A stretch of DNA of 17,021 bases from Actinomycetes bacterium (GTDB lineage: Bacteria > Actinomycetota > Actinomycetes > Actinomycetales > Microbacteriaceae): assembly GCA_023450335.1 (NCBI GenBank), contig JAEXHA010000034.1, positions 1 to 17,021 of the forward strand, given 5' to 3'. The notes under the pieces were generated by a model. The model had not been told where the DNA came from, made no database searches, and was given only the letters and a program-made list of their open reading frames with translations. Position numbers and translations under genes: made by a program. Shown here piece by piece: positions 1 through 7,185 of this stretch (the first letter of the stretch is position 1; each line of letters starts with the position of its first letter).

Positions 1-147
1 GAGAACATCTGCCGGCCGAGAGTACGGGTAAACCCCACGCTCTCGTCCGCCCGTTGTTCTCTCGCGGACCGGGGTGGGTCCGGGGTGGGGTCGGGGCGCC
101 GGAGGCGGGGACGGCGTGCGGCGCGGAGCGCGGGCGGGTTTGGTGAC
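1..147. other. Non-coding upstream region with nested inverted repeats and a G-rich tract
   Basis: I find no credible gene here. Frames that are open across it run into the downstream kinase in the wrong frame and have arginine/proline-rich, low-complexity translations. The left part (1-61) has nested inverted repeats: GAGAACA at 1-7 pairs with TGTTCTC at 55-61, and CGAGAG at 17-22 pairs with CTCTCG at 40-45. The right part (71-110) is a tract of G-runs. The upstream neighbour is outside the window, so the left part could be the tail or terminator of another gene. Confidence 0.5.
71..110 (+). repeat. G-run tract, potential G-quadruplex and imperfect 12-bp tandem repeat
   Basis: Runs of three or four G occur at 71-74, 76-78, 82-85, 87-90, 93-96 and 107-110, with loops of one to three bases between the first five. 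The first part is an imperfect tandem repeat of a CCGGGGTGGGTC-like unit. It lies 30-60 bp upstream of the candidate -35 of the kinase operon. The sequence meets the usual G4 pattern; whether it folds or matters is inference, and in 72% G+C DNA some G-runs are expected. Confidence 0.45.
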
Positions 148-168
148 AAACCGACCGGGCGGTATGCT
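140..168 (+). promoter_or_regulatory. Candidate promoter of the kinase-ACAD-synthetase operon
   Basis: TTGGTG (140-145) and TATGCT (163-168) are separated by 17 bases and resemble a sigma-70/SigA -35 and -10. Transcription would start near 175, which excludes the GTG at 171 as the kinase start and favours the ATG at 195. The palindromic operator at 148-166 fills the spacer and touches the -10, the classic position for steric repression. Called by eye. Confidence 0.5.
148..166. promoter_or_regulatory. Operator site 1, ACCGACnnGnCGGTATG palindrome
   Basis: The sequence is AAACCGACCGGGCGGTATG. Its 14-bp core (150-163) is a near-palindrome of the form ACCGnCnnGnCGGT. The same core plus trailing ATG occurs at 9536-9554 and, on the other strand, at 12732-12750, each time in front of an operon. 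The size and symmetry suit a TetR-family dimer. The likely reader is the TetR protein at 11357-11938, but this is inferred only from shared sites and proximity. Confidence 0.65.
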
Positions 169-194
169 GGGTGGACGAGGAAGGGCGGTCGACG

Positions 195-1241
195 ATGACC
201 CAGGGTCTGACCACGAGCGCGGTGCCGGGGCTCGACACCGATGCGCTCACCGGGTGGCTCGCCGACACGCACCCCGACCTCGCCGACCGGGCGCTGACCG
301 CTACCGTCATCACCGGCGGGCGCAGCAACCTCACCTACGCCGTCGCGGGAGCCCGCATCCCCCTGATCCTGCGACGGCCACCCCTCGGGCACGTGCTCTC
401 GAGCGCCCACGACATGCGCCGTGAACACCGCGTGATCGCCGCCCTCGGCGCGACCGCCGTGCCCGTCCCGGTCGCGATCGACATCGTCGACGACACCGGC
501 GGCCACATCACCGGCACGCCCTTCTTCCTCATGGAGCGCGCCCCCGGACGCGTGCTGTCGCGCCGCACGCAGAACGCCGACTACACCGCCGCGGGCCTGC
601 GCGCGCTCAGCTTCGATCTCATCACCACGCTCGCGGACCTGCACGCCGTGGCCCCGGCATCCATCGGCCTGGCCGACTTCGGACGCCCGGACGGGTATCT
701 CGCCCGCCAGCTGAAGACCTGGCGGCGTCAGCTCGACGCCTCGCGCTCGCGCGCCACGCCCCTGCTCGACCGGCTGCAAGAACGGCTGGGCGAAGGGATG
801 CCGGAGTCCGGCCGCAGCGCGATCGTGCACGGCGACTACCGGGTCGACAACGCGTTGGTCGACGGCCCCGAACCGCGCGTGACCGCCATCCTCGACTGGG
901 AGATGGCGACGCTGGGCGACCCGCTCGTCGACCTCGGGATGTTCGCGCTCTACTGGGAGATCGGACGGCTGCCCGCAGACTTCGCCGGCGTCGTCCCGAG
1001 TCCCGTCGATCCCGCCGCGGGATACCCGGAATTCGACGAGCTCGCTGCCGCGTACGCGCAGCATGCGGATGTCGCGGTGCCCGACCTCGCCTGGTATCGC
1101 GCGTTCGCCGCCTACAAGCTCGCGGTGATCCTCGAGGGCATCCATTTCCGATATCAGGCCGGCGACACCGTCGGCGACGGGTTCGAAGCGATGGGTGCGC
1201 TGGTCGAACCCCTCGCACAGCAGGGACTGGAGGAGCGCTGA
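195..1241 (+). CDS. APH-fold phosphotransferase, ACAD10/11-type (candidate 4-hydroxyacyl-CoA kinase)
   Basis: This is a 348-residue protein with the aminoglycoside-phosphotransferase/choline-kinase fold. Visible motifs are a glycine-rich nucleotide loop GGRSNLTY (41-48), the Brenner catalytic motif HGDYRVDN (212-219, base Asp214), and the metal-binding ILDWE (Asp234). The extended ATLGDP after DWE is typical of the subgroup linked to acyl-CoA dehydrogenases rather than of drug-resistance enzymes. In characterised relatives (LvaA; the ACAD11 N-terminal domain) this domain phosphorylates 4-hydroxyacyl-CoAs. The start at 195 has the Shine-Dalgarno-like GAGGAAGG at 177-184; an in-frame GTG at 171 lies before the predicted transcription start. 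The stop overlaps the next ATG by one base, indicating translational coupling with the dehydrogenase. Fold and partner are secure; the substrate is inferred. Confidence 0.9.
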   Translation: MTQGLTTSAVPGLDTDALTGWLADTHPDLADRALTATVITGGRSNLTYAVAGARIPLILRRPPLGHVLSSAHDMRREHRVIAALGATAVPVPVAIDIVDDTGGHITGTPFFLMERAPGRVLSRRTQNADYTAAGLRALSFDLITTLADLHAVAPASIGLADFGRPDGYLARQLKTWRRQLDASRSRATPLLDRLQERLGEGMPESGRSAIVHGDYRVDNALVDGPEPRVTAILDWEMATLGDPLVDLGMFALYWEIGRLPADFAGVVPSPVDPAAGYPEFDELAAAYAQHADVAVPDLAWYRAFAAYKLAVILEGIHFRYQAGDTVGDGFEAMGALVEPLAQQGLEER

Positions 1242-2446
1242 TGGATTTCGCGATCGATGAGACCACGCGTGAGTTGGCCGACCGTGCGCGGGCGTTCGTG
1301 CACGACGAGGTGGTGCCCGCCGAGCCGGTGCTGCAGCGCGAGCTGGACGAGACCCCCGGCCAGTGGAACTTCCGCCCGGTGGTCGACAGGCTGCGCGAGC
1401 AGGCGCGCGCTGCGCGGCTGTGGAACCTGTTTCTTCCCGGCGAGGGCGGGGCGGGACTGACAAATCTCCAGTACGCGCCGCTGGCCGAGATCACGGGGTG
1501 GAGTCCGCGACTGGCGCCGGTGGCCATGAACTGCGCGGCGCCCGACACGGGCAACATGGAGGTGCTGAACGAGTTCGCCACGGCCAGGCAGAAAGCACAG
1601 TGGCTTGACCCGCTGCTGCGTGCCGAGATCCGGTCGGCGTTCTGCATGACCGAGCCCGACGTGGCCTCCTCCGATGCGACGAACATCGCGACGCGGATCC
1701 GCCGCGACGGCGACGACTACGTCATCACGGGACGCAAATGGTGGTCGACCGGCGCGATGAACCCCGACGCGAAGATCTTCATCGTCATGGGCAAGACCGA
1801 TCCGGACGCGCCGCGGCACCGGCAGCAGTCGATGATCCTGGTGCCGCGGGACGCGCCCGGTGTGACGGTGGTGCGACCGCTGACCGTGTTCGGGTATGAC
1901 GATCGTGATCACGGCGGGCACGCCGAGGTGGTCTTCGACGACGTGCGGGTGCCCGCGACCAACCTCATCGCCGGCGAAGGCGACGGGTTCGCGATCGCGC
2001 AGGCGCGGCTGGGGCCGGGGCGCATCCACCACTGCATGCGGGCGCTCGGTATGGGCGAGCGTGCGCTGGCCCTGATGATCGAGCGGGCCGGGCAGCGGGT
2101 CGCGTTCGGCCGCCCCCTGGCCGAGCAGGGCGTGATCCGCGAGTGGGTGGCCGAGTCGCGCATCGAACTCGAGGCGCTGCGCCTGCTCGTGCTGAAGACG
2201 GCGTGGCTCATGGACACCGTGGGCAACCGCCGCGCGATGACCGAGATCCAGGCGATCAAGATCGCGGTGCCGCGCGCGGTGCAGCGCATCATCGATCGCG
2301 CGGTGCAGACCTTCGGCGGGGCGGGCGTCTCGCAGGACACGCCGCTGGCCGAGCTCTACGCCGGCGTGCGCACCCTGCGCATCGCCGACGGCCCCGACGA
2401 GGTCCACCTGAACAGCCTCGGCCGCGCACAGCTGCGGCGCCCGTGA
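1241..2446 (+). CDS. Acyl-CoA dehydrogenase, ACAD10/11 family
   Basis: This is a 401-residue FAD-dependent acyl-CoA dehydrogenase-fold protein of normal family length. TEPDVASSDATN (from residue 137) is the flavin/substrate motif typical of ACAD10/11. The C-terminal ADGPDEVH (382-389) places Asp383 where medium-chain dehydrogenases have the catalytic Glu. In the LvaC and ACAD11 systems the partner dehydrogenase converts 4-phosphoacyl-CoA to enoyl-CoA instead of, or besides, ordinary alpha,beta-dehydrogenation. A strong GGAGGAG ribosome site (1229-1235) lies inside the end of the kinase gene, and the ATG shares a base with the kinase stop, so stoichiometric production is likely. Electrons would go to ETF or, if the reaction is redox-neutral elimination, nowhere. 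Family assignment is firm; the reaction is inferred from pairing. Confidence 0.93.
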   Translation: MDFAIDETTRELADRARAFVHDEVVPAEPVLQRELDETPGQWNFRPVVDRLREQARAARLWNLFLPGEGGAGLTNLQYAPLAEITGWSPRLAPVAMNCAAPDTGNMEVLNEFATARQKAQWLDPLLRAEIRSAFCMTEPDVASSDATNIATRIRRDGDDYVITGRKWWSTGAMNPDAKIFIVMGKTDPDAPRHRQQSMILVPRDAPGVTVVRPLTVFGYDDRDHGGHAEVVFDDVRVPATNLIAGEGDGFAIAQARLGPGRIHHCMRALGMGERALALMIERAGQRVAFGRPLAEQGVIREWVAESRIELEALRLLVLKTAWLMDTVGNRRAMTEIQAIKIAVPRAVQRIIDRAVQTFGGAGVSQDTPLAELYAGVRTLRIADGPDEVHLNSLGRAQLRRP

Positions 2447-2451
2447 GCCGG

Positions 2452-2474
2452 TGGGTGCGGCAGGCGAGCACCCG
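2452..2474 (+). other. Small hairpin between ACAD and acyl-CoA synthetase genes
   Basis: GGGTGC (2453-2458) can pair with GCACCC (2468-2473), extended by one G-T pair, around a nine-base loop in the 62-base gap after the dehydrogenase stop. There is no T-tract. It may tune expression or RNA stability between the two genes, or mean nothing; a six-bp stem is common at this G+C. Confidence 0.25.
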
Positions 2475-2508
2475 GCGCTGAGGAGCTTTCGACGATGAAA
2501 GGACGATC

Positions 2509-4107
2509 ATGACCCACCGACCCGACCCCGCCCTCGACGGACCCGGCCACGCGACCCTCTCTGTCGCGAGCATCCTGGCCGAATCCGCCGTCCGCCACGC
2601 CGACCGGCCTGCGCTGCACTTCGCCGGCACGACCACCACGTACGCGCAGCTGTGGGAGCAGACCCGTGCCTACGCCGGGGCGCTGCGGGGCCGCGGTATC
2701 GGGCGCGGCAGCCGCGTCGCGATGATGATCCCCAACGTCCCCGACTTCGCCCGCGTGTACTACGCGGCCCTGGCCCTCGGCGCGGTCGTGGTGCCCGTCC
2801 ACCTGCTGCTCAAAGCGGCAGAGATCGAATACGTGCTGCGCGACGCCGAGGCCGACGTGCTCGTGGTCGCCGCGCCGATGCTGAGCGAAGCGCTGCCGGC
2901 CGCCGCGGCCGCCCACGTGCCCGTCGTCACCGTCCTGCTGCCCGCCGACACGCCGCCTCCCGCCGGTGACCTGCCTCGGCTCGAGCGCGAAGCCGCGGCA
3001 TCCACCCCCCTGGACCGGCACGTCGCCACCGGGCCCACCGATCCGGCCACGATCCTCTACACCAGCGGCACGACGGGCACACCCAAGGGCGCGGTCGGCT
3101 CGCACCTTTCGCTCGTCGAGCAGGTGCACTGCACCCTCATCGACTCGTTCGACCTGAACGGCGACGACATCGTCTTCGGCGGACTGCCGCTGTTCCACAC
3201 CTTCGGACAGACCGCGGTCATGAACATGGCCTTCCGGGTCGGCGCATCGATCATCCTGCTGCCGCGCTTCGACGCCGACGAGGCGCTCGCCCTCATGGCC
3301 GCACACGGCGCGACCGTGTTCACCGCGGTGCCGACCATGTACGTCGGCATGCTCGAAGCCGCCCGCCGCAGTGACGCGCGGCCGCCGCTGCGGTACGCCG
3401 TCTCGGGCGGGGCGGCGCTGCCGGTCGTCGTGCTCGAGGCCTTCCGCACCGCCTACGGCGCCGACGTGCACGAGGGGTACGGGCTGACGGAGACGGCGCC
3501 CATCGTCTCGTCGAACACGCTCCGCGAGCCGATCCGCCCCGGTACGGTCGGCCGCCCGCTGTGGGGCGTCGATGTCGCCATCGCGGACGCCGACAACGAC
3601 GAGGCCGTCGTGCTGATCGGCGACGCCGATGCGCTCGGTGAGGTCGTCGTGCGCGGGCACAACCTGTTCAAGGGGTACCTCGGCAGGCCGGACGCGACGG
3701 ATGCCGCGGTCGTGGACGGCTGGTTCCGCACGGGCGATCTGGGACGCTGCATCGACGGGGTGCTCACGATCGTCGACCGCAAGAAGGACATGATCGTGCG
3801 CAGCGGGTACAACGTCTACCCGACCGAGGTCGAAGCCGTGCTCGTTCAGCACCCGGCCGTCGCGGCGGCCGCCGTCTTCGGCGTCGCTGACGAGGTGCGG
3901 GGGCAGGAGGTCCACGCCGCCGTCGTCACCCGTGAGTCCACGACGGTGGATGCCGGGGAGCTCATCGCGTTCGCGCGCGACCGTATCGCGGCGTACAAGT
4001 ACCCGCGGGTCGTGCACCTCGTCGACGAGCTGCCGCTGGGTGCCAGCGGCAAGGTGCTCAAGCGAGTGCTCGCTGAGCAGTTCGCGCTGCAGCCCGCGCG
4101 CGACTGA
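2509..4107 (+). CDS. AMP-forming acyl-CoA synthetase (ANL superfamily)
   Basis: This 532-residue, probably cytoplasmic enzyme makes acyl-CoA from a carboxylic acid, ATP and CoA via an acyl-adenylate. Adenylation core motifs are in order: P-loop YTSGTTGTPKG (184-194), YGLTE (324-328), RTGDL (about 407), the hinge DRKKDM (423-428), GYNVYPTEVE, and the C-terminal SGKVLKR with catalytic Lys515. The length fits a medium/long-chain or organic-acid CoA ligase. The start is set by AAAGGA (2498-2503) ahead of ATG. It follows the dehydrogenase by 62 bases on the same strand, so it probably shares the operator-controlled promoter. It would supply the CoA ester used by the kinase and dehydrogenase, as LvaE does in levulinate catabolism. 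Chain length and substrate cannot be read from sequence. Confidence 0.93.
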   Translation: MTHRPDPALDGPGHATLSVASILAESAVRHADRPALHFAGTTTTYAQLWEQTRAYAGALRGRGIGRGSRVAMMIPNVPDFARVYYAALALGAVVVPVHLLLKAAEIEYVLRDAEADVLVVAAPMLSEALPAAAAAHVPVVTVLLPADTPPPAGDLPRLEREAAASTPLDRHVATGPTDPATILYTSGTTGTPKGAVGSHLSLVEQVHCTLIDSFDLNGDDIVFGGLPLFHTFGQTAVMNMAFRVGASIILLPRFDADEALALMAAHGATVFTAVPTMYVGMLEAARRSDARPPLRYAVSGGAALPVVVLEAFRTAYGADVHEGYGLTETAPIVSSNTLREPIRPGTVGRPLWGVDVAIADADNDEAVVLIGDADALGEVVVRGHNLFKGYLGRPDATDAAVVDGWFRTGDLGRCIDGVLTIVDRKKDMIVRSGYNVYPTEVEAVLVQHPAVAAAAVFGVADEVRGQEVHAAVVTRESTTVDAGELIAFARDRIAAYKYPRVVHLVDELPLGASGKVLKRVLAEQFALQPARD

Positions 4108-4120
4108 GATCGCCGACGCA

Positions 4121-4146
4121 CCCCCTGGCATCCCGCCGACAGGGGG
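4121..4146 (+). terminator. Possible weak hairpin after the synthetase gene
   Basis: CCCCCTG (4121-4127) pairs perfectly with CAGGGGG (4140-4146) around a 12-base loop in the 77-base gap between the synthetase and the SRPBCC gene. There is no T-run after it. It may be a partial terminator or a stability element, leaving the SRPBCC gene less expressed than the first three genes. Confidence 0.35.
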
Positions 4147-4184
4147 AGCAGACTGTGCCCTGACCGCTGACAAGGATCGGGCTG

Positions 4185-4637
4185 ATGACCGCAGCGAAAT
4201 CCGACCCCGCAACCGCGCCGATCGTCGTGACACGTGAGGTGGCGGCCGACCCCGTGCACGCGTTCGAAGTGTTCACCGAGCGCTTCGGCGAGTGGTGGGA
4301 TCCGCGGCTGACGCCGGACCCCGACACGTACGAGGGCGCCGACATCGAGGAGGTCGAGGGCGGCGAGGTTGCGCTGCGCCACGACGGCGAGGACATCCCG
4401 ATCGGCACGGTGCGCGAGTGGGAGACGGGCGAGCGCTTCGTGATGTCGTTCCATCTCGCGCTGCCGCATTCGCATCCGACGCGGGTGGCCGTGGAGTTCG
4501 CGGCGTCGGAGGCGGGGACCCTCGTCACGCTGACGCACGGCGGGTGGAACGCGGGCAACGCGCCCAGCCGCGCGAAGTTCGGCGAATGGCCGCAGCTTCT
4601 CGACCGGTTCGCCGCGGTCGCCGAGTCCGGCGAGTAG
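4185..4637 (+). CDS. SRPBCC/AHSA1-family small protein
   Basis: This is a 150-residue protein with the START/Bet v1-like layout: an early VTREVAADPVHAFEVFTE strand-helix, then FGEWWDP, a run of beta strands (VREWETGERFVMSF; TLVTLTHGGW) and the final amphipathic helix containing WPQLLDRFAA. AHSA1-type domains bind hydrophobic ligands or act as activators; no catalytic residues can be assigned. AAGGA (4172-4176) precedes the ATG by eight bases. It lies 77 bases after the synthetase on the same strand and ends just before a strong terminator, so it may be the last gene of the operon. Its upstream hairpin makes co-transcription uncertain. A role in binding the acyl ligand of the pathway is speculation. 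Confidence 0.8.
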   Translation: MTAAKSDPATAPIVVTREVAADPVHAFEVFTERFGEWWDPRLTPDPDTYEGADIEEVEGGEVALRHDGEDIPIGTVREWETGERFVMSFHLALPHSHPTRVAVEFAASEAGTLVTLTHGGWNAGNAPSRAKFGEWPQLLDRFAAVAESGE

Positions 4638-4670
4638 CCGGCGATACAGCGACCCGCGCGGCACACGCGA

Positions 4671-4701
4671 AGGGGAGGCGCCCGATGCGGGCGCCTCCCC
4701 T
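4671..4701. terminator. Perfect 13-bp bidirectional terminator
   Basis: AGGGGAGGCGCCC (4671-4683) and GGGCGCCTCCCCT (4689-4701) form a perfect 13-bp stem with the five-base loop GATGC. It sits between convergent ends, the SRPBCC gene (stop 4637) and the binding-protein gene (stop 4716), so it can stop transcription from both sides. There is no T-tract, as is frequent in high-G+C actinobacteria. Confidence 0.85.
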
Positions 4702-4715
4702 GGAATGCGGCCGGG

Positions 4716-6014
4716 TCAGCCGGGGATGCCGTCGTCGGTCAGCGGTGCCGGGGCCGGATCGATGGCGGTCACCGCGCCGTCACGCACCTCGTAGGTCGCG
4801 CCGAGGTAGTCCTGCACGCCCTGGTCGACCATGGTGATACCCACGGCCAGGTACGCGGCGTGGCTGTCGGCGCTGAACGCGAGCGGCACGATGCCGTTGC
4901 CCTTCAGCTCGCCCGAGGTCACCGCCTCGACCAGGCTCTCGCGCGTCGGGTCTTCACCGGCGGCCGCGAGCGCCTCGGCGAACGCGTGCGCGACGCTCAT
5001 GCCGTAGATTGTGTTGCCGTCGAACGGGGCGGCGTCGTTGTACTCGTCGTTGATCTCGCGGAACAGCGTCACCCAGTCATCGTCGGCCATCGGCGAGTAG
5101 TTCGTGCCGATGAACCCCTGCAGCAGCTGCGGGGCGGCATCGCCCAGATAGCCCACCAGCGTGGGGTAGTCGGCGCCGGAGGACGAGGCCATCCACTGGG
5201 GGAACCAGCCCAGCTGGGCCGCGGTGCCCACGGCCAGGGCGGTGAACCCGTTGATCGTCGCGAGGGTCACCACCTCGCACCCGGCAGCCTGAAGCGCCCC
5301 GATCTGTGCGGTCACATCCTGGTTCGACACCGAGTAGCGCTCGGAGTGGGTGACGCCGTCGGCGCCGAGGGCCAGCTCGAGCCCGGTGAGGAAGTCGTCG
5401 CCGAAGTCATCGTCCTGGCCGAGCATGCACACCGCGGCGTCCGGCATCTCGTCGGCCGCGTACCGCGCCAGCGCCGCGCCCTCGACGACGTAATCGGCGT
5501 TGAACCCGAACGTGTACGGATACTTCTCGGGCTGGTTCCACGCCGTGGACCCCGAGGCGACGAACAGGTCGGGCACCTTGTTCTGATTGAGGAAGTCGAG
5601 CACCGACTGGTGCGTCGCGGTGCCCAGGCCGTTGACGATCGCGAACACCTCGTCCTGCTGCACGAGCTCACGCACGACGGTCTGGGTGTTGGCGGGGTTG
5701 TATCCGTCGTCCTTGACGATGAACTCGATCTCGCGCCCGTGCACGCCGCCGGCCTCGTTGAGGTAGGCGAAGTACGCGGTCGCCGCCGCCGAGATCGACG
5801 AGTAGCCCGCGGCGGCGGGGCCGGTCAACGGCGTGTGGGTGCCGATCGTCACGGTCGTGTCGGTCACCCCGGTCCGGTCACCGGCGGCAGCCGGGTCATC
5901 GCCGTCGTCGGCGGGCGCGGGCGGGGTGCTGCAGGCGGTCAGGACGAGGGCGGATGCCGCGAGCAGCACGCCGAACCGGCGCGCTGACCGCGACGCGGAA
6001 CTGTGGTGGGACAT
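4716..6014 (-). CDS. Substrate-binding lipoprotein of a branched-chain amino acid/organic acid type ABC importer
   Basis: This is a 432-residue periplasmic-binding-protein-like type I protein (Peripla_BP_6, LivJ/LivK family). An N-terminal lipoprotein signal has basic residues SARR, a hydrophobic stretch and the lipobox LTAC with Cys28, so the mature protein is anchored outside the membrane. The mature part starts with the usual strand TIGTHTPLTGP and continues through the bilobal fold (DDGYNPANT, VAIVNGLGT-like region, LGQDDDFGDD). ATG at 6014 has AAAGGTG six bases upstream; the in-frame TTG at 6035 is less likely because it lies inside the end of livM. It is last in the livGFHM operon, four bases after livM. 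Relatives bind amino acids, amides, urea, or aliphatic/aromatic acids. Given the neighbouring CoA ligase, an organic acid is plausible, but no ligand residues prove it. Confidence 0.9.
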   Translation of the reverse strand: MSHHSSASRSARRFGVLLAASALVLTACSTPPAPADDGDDPAAAGDRTGVTDTTVTIGTHTPLTGPAAAGYSSISAAATAYFAYLNEAGGVHGREIEFIVKDDGYNPANTQTVVRELVQQDEVFAIVNGLGTATHQSVLDFLNQNKVPDLFVASGSTAWNQPEKYPYTFGFNADYVVEGAALARYAADEMPDAAVCMLGQDDDFGDDFLTGLELALGADGVTHSERYSVSNQDVTAQIGALQAAGCEVVTLATINGFTALAVGTAAQLGWFPQWMASSSGADYPTLVGYLGDAAPQLLQGFIGTNYSPMADDDWVTLFREINDEYNDAAPFDGNTIYGMSVAHAFAEALAAAGEDPTRESLVEAVTSGELKGNGIVPLAFSADSHAAYLAVGITMVDQGVQDYLGATYEVRDGAVTAIDPAPAPLTDDGIPG

Positions 6015-6018
6015 GGTG

Positions 6019-7185
6019 TCACCTTTCTTGTGCAAGGACCTGCTTCGGGTGGGAGGGGGACGGGTGGGTGGATGCCGGGGCCGTGGCCGTCGGGTCGGTC
6101 CCGGCCGCCGGCATCCGATCGTCGTCCGGCGCGGCCAGTGCCCGGGAGGGCCGCCGGCGGCGTCCCCAGCCGCCGGCGAGACCGGCCGGACGCACGAGCA
6201 TGACGACGATGAGCAGGGCGCCGAACACGAGCACAGAGAGGTTGCCCGACAGGCGCTGTTCGATCTCGGTCGGCAGGTCGAGGGCCCCGGTGACCATGCC
6301 GAGCAGCCACGGGAGCACGACGATGACGACCGCGCCGATCGCGGCGCCGCCGATGCTGCCGAGGCCTCCCACGACGGCGGCCACCAACAGCAGCAGCGAG
6401 AAGGCGAGCGTGTAGCCGCCGGGACTGACCGACTGCGTCACGAAGCACAGCACCGCCCCGCCGGCGCCCGCCGCCGCCGCCGAGACGACGAACGCGGTCA
6501 CCTTGACCCGGCGCACCGCCACGCCGTTGAGGCGTGCGGCGGTCTCGTCGTCGCGCACGGCGCGCATGCGCAGCCCGCCGGCGCCGCGTCGGACGAGGGC
6601 GAGCGCGGTGGTGGTGACGGCGGCGATCACGATCGCCACCCACGCCTGCCACTGCTCGAGCGCGATGAGCCGTGCCAAGAACTCCGGCACCGGGTCGTAC
6701 GCGGTCTGCACGCCCTGGTCGCCGCGGAACACGCCGCCGAACACGCTTGTGGCAGCGGGCAAGGCGATCACGACCGCGAGGGTGAGGCCGGCCAGGTACG
6801 GGCCGCGCAGCCGCGCGCCGGCCAGTCCCAGCAGCAGGCCCACCACGGCGGCGGACACGACGCCGGCGATCAGTGCGATCAGGAAGCGGCCGACGCCGTC
6901 GACACCGGCATCCGTCAGGGCATTCGAGGTCAGCGCGTAGCCGTACCCGCCGGCGGCCATGAGTGCCGCGTGGCCGAGCGAGAGCTGCCCCGACAGGCCG
7001 ATGAGCACGCTCAGGCCCGCCACCGCGCAGAAGTACGCAGCGGCCGTCGCGAGCTGGAAGTTGCGGTACGGGTCGAGGAGGAACGTGCCGCCGAGGGCGA
7101 GCACGGTGAGGATGCCGGCCAGCGCGAGCACACGCGGGGTGCCGGTCAGGCGCGGCAGCAGCCGGGGTTTCGTGCGAGCCATCAT
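6019..7185 (-). CDS. livM: LivM-type ABC permease
   Basis: This 388-residue polytopic membrane protein is one of two permeases of the importer. The signature GLSGQLSLGHAALMAAGGY-like segment is near residue 65, and a cytoplasmic coupling segment (MRAVRDDETAARLNGV) contacts the ATPases. About eight to ten hydrophobic segments are visible, including the terminal LLLLVAAVVGGLGSIGG region characteristic of LivM/LivH. The C-terminus adds a roughly 50-residue basic, proline/alanine-rich tail beyond the last membrane segment. The start shares ATGA with the livH stop (ATG at 7185; a second ATG follows directly at 7182). The stop is four bases before the binding-protein ATG. Confidence 0.92.
   Translation of the reverse strand: MMARTKPRLLPRLTGTPRVLALAGILTVLALGGTFLLDPYRNFQLATAAAYFCAVAGLSVLIGLSGQLSLGHAALMAAGGYGYALTSNALTDAGVDGVGRFLIALIAGVVSAAVVGLLLGLAGARLRGPYLAGLTLAVVIALPAATSVFGGVFRGDQGVQTAYDPVPEFLARLIALEQWQAWVAIVIAAVTTTALALVRRGAGGLRMRAVRDDETAARLNGVAVRRVKVTAFVVSAAAAGAGGAVLCFVTQSVSPGGYTLAFSLLLLVAAVVGGLGSIGGAAIGAVVIVVLPWLLGMVTGALDLPTEIEQRLSGNLSVLVFGALLIVVMLVRPAGLAGGWGRRRRPSRALAAPDDDRMPAAGTDPTATAPASTHPSPSHPKQVLAQER

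Noticed and set aside
171..194. GTG at 171 as the kinase start
   Set aside because: The predicted transcription start is near 175 and the ribosome-site-like GAGGAAGG at 177-184 would be downstream of this GTG but correctly placed for ATG 195.
74..424. 116-codon frame starting in the G-rich region
   Set aside because: It overlaps the kinase start out of frame, its translation is Arg/His/Pro-rich, and it begins inside the G-run tract upstream of the predicted promoter.
195..1241. Aminoglycoside resistance gene
   Set aside because: Although the fold is APH, the coupled ACAD and the DWEMATLGDP context place it with acyl-CoA-associated kinases rather than drug phosphotransferases.
2356..4233. 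625-codon open frame on the minus strand
   Set aside because: It lies wholly opposite the acyl-CoA synthetase, whose motifs are complete. The translation is His/Asp/Arg/Gly-rich without domains, the usual antisense shadow at high G+C.
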